Below are positions 60,431 through 64,000 of a stretch of 64,000 nt of DNA, one piece after another. Position numbers and translations under genes: made by a program. Position 1 is the first letter of the stretch. Each line of letters opens with the position of its first letter. Source of the DNA: a bacterium (GTDB lineage Bacteria > Sysuimicrobiota > Sysuimicrobiia > Sysuimicrobiales > Humicultoraceae); NCBI GenBank assembly GCA_031082185.1, contig JAVHLI010000003.1:62001-126000 (forward strand), in the 5' to 3' direction. The notes beneath the pieces are model-generated. The model had not been told where the DNA came from. It searched no databases and saw only the letters and a list, made by a program, of their open reading frames with translations.

Positions 60431-62182
60431 ATGGCACGCACGGGCAGGGGGACAGCTCCCTACGATCAGGTGAGCGCCAAGAGGTTGATGGCCGATGTCG
60501 AGGCCCTGGCCGGATGGGTCCGGCTGTCCGGGACGCCGGAGGAGCTGGAATCCTTCAACTACGTACGGCGTCGGCTACGCGCAGCCGGGTGCTCCACGCG
60601 CCTGATCCTGCACGATTCCCTTATCAGCCTGCCTGGTAAGGCCTCGCTCCTGATCATCCCCTCCCGCGGCCCGGGCGCGCCCGTGGCCTGCATCACGCAC
60701 TCCTTCGCGGCAGGCACAGGGCCTGAGGGCGTCGAGGCCCTGGCGGTGTATGCGGGCAGCGGGCGATCCGCCGAGATGGCCGCGGCCCATCCGGCAGGTA
60801 AGATCGCGGTGGTGGACGGGCTGGCCACCCCTGACCGCGTGCACGCCGCGGAGACGGCCGGCGCCGTCGGGCTGATCTTCCTCAACCGCGACCCTCTGGT
60901 CCACGAGATGATCGTCTCCCCGGTCTGGGGCAGCCCCACTCCAGAAGGGGTGCGCAAACTGCCTGGCGTGCCGGTGGTCTCGGTGGCACAACCCGAGGGA
61001 GATATCCTGCGCAAGGCCGTTGCGGCCGGAGATCTGCGCGCGCACATTACCGCCAAAGTGGACACCTGCTGGCGCAAGATCCCGCTACTGACCGCCGACC
61101 TGCCCGGCGAGGTCGAGGATACGTTCGTGCTGCTGGCCGGGCACCTGGATTCCTGGCACCGCGGCGCGATGGACAACGGCACGGCGAATGCCACTATGAT
61201 CGAGGTCGCCCGGGTGCTGGCAGGCACGCGGCGCTACCGGGGAGTGCGCCTGGCGTTCTGGTCCGGGCACTCGCACGGCCGCTACTCGGGATCCACGTGG
61301 TATGCCGACCATCACTGGCAAGAACTGGACGCGCGGTGCGTCGCACACGTCAACGTGGACTCTGTCGGCGGCCGGGGCGCGGTCATCAACCCTCACGCCT
61401 ACGCGATGCCCGAAACCAGCGGGGTGGCCGACCGTGTCATCGGCGAGGTCACCGGCGGACGGTTCGAAGGAGGCCGCGTCGGCCGTGCCGGGGATCAGTC
61501 GTTCCTCGGCGTGGGCATCCCCTCGCTGCTCATGAGCCTGTCCGAACAGCCCGCGGACTCGGCCAATGCCAGCCGAGACTTCAACATCCGCACCGGGGGC
61601 GCCACAGGAGGACTGGGCTGGTGGTGGCACACCACCGAGGACCTGCCCGACAAGATCGACCCGGATGCTCTTGAGCGTGACTGCAGGATCTATCTCGGAA
61701 TCGTCCACGCCTTCTGCACAGAGCCGGTCCTGCCGCTGGACTACCAGGCCACGGCACGCGCCTGGCTGAAGAAGCTGCGGGCCCTCAGGCAAGGTGCAGG
61801 CCGGCGGGTGGATCTCCGGCCGGCGATTGCCGAGGCGCAGCACCTAGTAAAGGCCACCGAGGCCCTCGGTCGGCTTGCCCGTGGGCTGCGCGCCACACCA
61901 CGGAAACCGGCGGTGCGCGCACTGAACAACTGCCTGATGGCGCTAGGGCGCGCGCTGATTCCCGCGGATCACACCCAGAGCGGCCGCTTTGACCACGACG
62001 CGGCGCTCGAGCAGCATGACACGCCGCTGCTGAATGCGGTCCGCGCGCTGGCAACGGCCGCGCCCGAAGAGGCCAAGCCGCTGGAGGTACGCGCGGTGCG
62101 CGACCTGAACGCCGTTCAGTTCGCGCTGTCCCTGGCCGCGGAGCTGGCCGAGGCGACCGTGCGCGAAGTGCGGGGACGGTGA
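60431..62182 (+). CDS. M28-like peptidase with PA domain and altered catalytic residues
   Basis: A 583-residue protein. A protease-associated domain (about 85-200) interrupts the M28 fold. The metal ligands H238 (AGHLDSW), D248 (GAMDNGT), D310 (NVDSVGG) and H400 (WWHTTED) are recognisable. The usual catalytic Glu-Glu motif (SGEExGL) reads SGHSHGR, with His280 and Ser281 in place of both Glu residues, so it may be inactive or use another chemistry. GAGGAGG precedes the ATG. It lies 11 bp after the SDR gene. No signal peptide is seen. Confidence 0.82.
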   Translation: MARTGRGTAPYDQVSAKRLMADVEALAGWVRLSGTPEELESFNYVRRRLRAAGCSTRLILHDSLISLPGKASLLIIPSRGPGAPVACITHSFAAGTGPEGVEALAVYAGSGRSAEMAAAHPAGKIAVVDGLATPDRVHAAETAGAVGLIFLNRDPLVHEMIVSPVWGSPTPEGVRKLPGVPVVSVAQPEGDILRKAVAAGDLRAHITAKVDTCWRKIPLLTADLPGEVEDTFVLLAGHLDSWHRGAMDNGTANATMIEVARVLAGTRRYRGVRLAFWSGHSHGRYSGSTWYADHHWQELDARCVAHVNVDSVGGRGAVINPHAYAMPETSGVADRVIGEVTGGRFEGGRVGRAGDQSFLGVGIPSLLMSLSEQPADSANASRDFNIRTGGATGGLGWWWHTTEDLPDKIDPDALERDCRIYLGIVHAFCTEPVLPLDYQATARAWLKKLRALRQGAGRRVDLRPAIAEAQHLVKATEALGRLARGLRATPRKPAVRALNNCLMALGRALIPADHTQSGRFDHDAALEQHDTPLLNAVRALATAAPEEAKPLEVRAVRDLNAVQFALSLAAELAEATVREVRGR

Positions 62183-62184
62183 GA

Positions 62185-63081
62185 TTAGGTAACGAGATCG
62201 CGCAGTGCCGGTTCCAGTTCGGGCCACCGGAACTGGAACCCGTGCGCCTGTAGTTTGGCGGGAGTTGCCCTCTGGCTGGCCAGCATCATCTCATCGGCCA
62301 CCGCGCCACTCACCAAGCGTAGCGCCCACGCCGGCACGCGCATGACTGCCGGGCGCCCCAGCGCGGCCGCCAGCGTACGGGTAAACACCTGATTAGTAAC
62401 TGGCACGGGTGAGGCGACGTTCACCGGCCCTTCCAGCGCAGTGATCCGTACCGCTGCCAGTAGAGCGGCCGCGACGTCATCCACGTGAATCCAGCTCCAC
62501 CACTGCCGTCCGCTTCCCAACGGGCCACCGAGCCCCGCACGGAAGAGCGGCAACGTCGTCCGTACCACGCCCCCGTCACGGGCCAGCACGATCCCGAACC
62601 GGGTGCTCACAACGCGCGTCCCGGCCGATGAAGCGCGCCGTGCCTCATCCTCCCAGGCCCGAGCGACGTCGGCCAGGAAACCAATGCCGGGTGGGGACGA
62701 CTCGTCCAGCACCTCATCGCCCCGGTCCCCGTAGTATCCGATCGCAGAGGCCGAGACCAACACAGGGGGAACGGCTGAAGCACTGAGGATAGTGTCTACT
62801 ATCAAGCGCGTGGATCGGACGCGGCTGCCGAGGATCTCTCTTCGCACCGCCGGGGTCCACCGAAGGGCGGCGATGCTCCGACCGGCAAGGTTCACCACGG
62901 CGTCTGCGCCGTCGAAGGCCCGCGGATCCAGCGTGCCGGCATCCGGATCCCAAGTCACCTCGCCGAATCCTGCCTGGGGACGCCGCACGAGCCGGCGGAC
63001 CTCTGCCCCCTGTTCGCGCAGGGCACGGACCAGCGCCCTGCCGATCGGCCCCGATGCCCCGGCAGTGATTACACGCAGCAT
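62185..63081 (-). CDS. SDR39U1-type NAD-dependent epimerase (TIGR01777-like)
   Basis: A 298-residue extended SDR of the YfcH/SDR39U1 group. The Rossmann motif ITAGASGPIGRAL opens the chain, and VSASAIGYYGDRGDEVLDE contains the Tyr region. WWSWIHVDDVAAALLAA and the C-terminal DUF1731-type region (LQAHGFQFRWPELEPAL) complete the family pattern. The substrate is unknown. It converges on the M28-like gene with a 2-bp gap. Confidence 0.92.
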   Translation of the reverse strand: MLRVITAGASGPIGRALVRALREQGAEVRRLVRRPQAGFGEVTWDPDAGTLDPRAFDGADAVVNLAGRSIAALRWTPAVRREILGSRVRSTRLIVDTILSASAVPPVLVSASAIGYYGDRGDEVLDESSPPGIGFLADVARAWEDEARRASSAGTRVVSTRFGIVLARDGGVVRTTLPLFRAGLGGPLGSGRQWWSWIHVDDVAAALLAAVRITALEGPVNVASPVPVTNQVFTRTLAAALGRPAVMRVPAWALRLVSGAVADEMMLASQRATPAKLQAHGFQFRWPELEPALRDLVT

Positions 63082-63102
63082 CTATCTGAGGGGGAAATGA
63101 GG

Positions 63103-63181
63103 TGGCGGGAGCGACGGGATTTGAACCCGCGGTCTCCTGCGTGACAGGCAGGTGTGTTAAACCAGGCTACACCACGCCCCC
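63103..63181 (-). tRNA. tRNA-Asp (anticodon GTC)
   Basis: The minus strand folds with acceptor GGGGGCG/CGCTCCC (one G-U pair), anticodon stem CCTGC/GCAGG and loop CTGTCAC (anticodon GTC), T-loop TTCAAAT, discriminator G and encoded CCA. It lies 21 bp upstream of the SDR39U1 start. Confidence 0.95.
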
Positions 63182-63274
63182 GCGAGGGAATTGCACTCCC
63201 GCCGAAAACCATTCTATGCTTGCCCCCAGTGTGTGTCAACGCGCCTGACCCGCATACGCCTCCGCGCACGCTGC

Positions 63275-64000
63275 CTACCGATCAATCCGCAGCAAGAGCG
63301 TTAGCGTTCGGCCACTGTAGGCCGGGCCTTCGATGTGGATTTGTATCTGGTCGGCCTGCCGGAGCGCGATCAGTCCGTCCGGCTGTATCGAGGTAGAATC
63401 TGCGCCGCCCGAGAACTGGATCCGTGAGGGCTCCCCTCGATCGAGGCGCCTGAGGAAAAGGTGCTGCCCCACGCGGGCCCGGATCGTGCGCGGCCCCTCG
63501 GCACGCGGCCCGCGCACGGGATCCACCGTATACGAGATGACCACGGTCCCGGCAGGCATGGGCGGCAGATACTGGCTGCCGAGGTCCTCTGCCTCCCAAC
63601 CGGCCGCGCCCCACCGGTACAGCCGGTCGGTATCGCCGCGCGACTCCAGCAGCCCTTCGGGCACGAACCTGACCCCACCACCGAACAGACCATCCTGCTC
63701 CAGGGTGATGCGCAGTCCTCCTGAACGCTGCTGCACCACTATGTAGTCAAGAAATCCCCCCGAACCCGCCCGAGTGGCAAAGACCGCGGCCAGCGGCGCC
63801 TCTTCGGCCGGGCGTCCGATCTGGATGGGCAGCCACCCGCCTCCCATGTTGCGCCGCAGTACCTGCGTGTAGCGCCCGCCCTTGCCCATGGCAGATACTA
63901 CGGCCACGGCCACGGCCGGTTTATCATCCTGGGCCGGGAAAGTGATGGCGGCGATCATCTCGTCGCGCCCGTCGCCGGTCAGGTCGGCGTGCACGATCTC
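63275..64000 (-). CDS. Partial protein with FG-GAP/VCBS-like repeat, N-terminus outside window
   Basis: At least 241 residues are encoded, and the frame runs open to the right edge. The visible start VHADLTGDGRDEMIAAITF carries the DxTGDGxDE calcium-binding repeat of FG-GAP/VCBS proteins. Beta-rich segments and a C-terminal strand pattern (IQIHIEGPAYSGRTLTLLLRIDR) follow. No enzyme motif is seen. It is probably an exported protein, but its signal peptide would lie outside the window. The stop is at 63275, with a 93-bp gap to tRNA-Asp. Confidence 0.7.
   Translation of the reverse strand, partial: EIVHADLTGDGRDEMIAAITFPAQDDKPAVAVAVVSAMGKGGRYTQVLRRNMGGGWLPIQIGRPAEEAPLAAVFATRAGSGGFLDYIVVQQRSGGLRITLEQDGLFGGGVRFVPEGLLESRGDTDRLYRWGAAGWEAEDLGSQYLPPMPAGTVVISYTVDPVRGPRAEGPRTIRARVGQHLFLRRLDRGEPSRIQFSGGADSTSIQPDGLIALRQADQIQIHIEGPAYSGRTLTLLLRIDR

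Noticed and set aside
1-64000. CRISPR array, prophage, insertion sequence or integrase
   Set aside because: No regular direct repeats with spacers, transposase or integrase motifs were seen.

Overview
The window is GC-rich and tightly coded, with many 4-bp ATGA/GTGA overlaps. It looks like a chromosome segment of a diderm (outer-membrane) bacterium from outside the Proteobacteria. BamA, TamB and three Skp/OmpH-like chaperones show an outer membrane. A T-box riboswitch, a SpoIVB-like S55 protease and a sigma-R/RsrA-type redox switch are features usual in Terrabacteria. A deep-branching diderm Terrabacteria lineage (for example Armatimonadota-like) fits, but that placement is inference. There is no rRNA, CRISPR array, prophage or insertion sequence.

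Layout. Positions 1-13.3 kb (minus strand) form an outer-membrane assembly block: S55 protease, tamB, a sigma factor with a membrane partner, bamA, an unknown envelope protein and three tandem OmpH-like genes, the last cut by the window edge. Positions 13.3-18 kb (minus) hold wecB, wecA, prs and glmU, which together make PRPP, UDP-GlcNAc and undecaprenyl-linked sugar precursors, followed by tRNA-Gln. Positions 18-22 kb (minus) hold ridA, a thiol-stress ECF sigma/zinc anti-sigma pair with its own sigma-R-type promoter, and a lipB - serine-kinase-like - JAMM protease - Rrf2 string that may serve cysteine/sulfur metabolism. Positions 22-26 kb (plus) hold a DtxR/FeoA metalloregulator and an NEW3-protein/ABC exporter operon.

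Positions 26.2-32.6 kb (plus) are a defence island: a complete type I restriction-modification system in the order hsdR-hsdS-fic-hsdM, with a Fic AMPylase gene inserted and an AT-rich inverted repeat before it. It converges on trpB2, whose leader is a tryptophan T-box. Upstream of the T-box are an ABC-class ATPase, an S41 protease, ccdA and an alanyl-tRNA editing protein, then divergent yggT and a RAM-domain gene.

Positions 40-56.5 kb carry transporters (MFS, AEC, a peptide/nickel ABC system without ATPases), speD, a GGDEF enzyme, two M20 peptidases, an ornithine-cyclodeaminase-like gene, leucyl aminopeptidase, an Nfn-type flavin-bifurcating pair and an MBL hydrolase. Positions 56.6-64 kb carry adenine deaminase, tRNA-Phe, a panE-like/SDR/M28-like peptidase operon, an SDR39U1 epimerase, tRNA-Asp and a partial secreted-type protein. 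The overall impression is of a peptide- and amino-acid-using heterotroph with careful envelope and redox control. The most notable loci are the T-box, the sigma-R promoter, the serine-kinase/JAMM/Rrf2 operon, the permuted S55 protease, and the Fic-containing type I RM locus.
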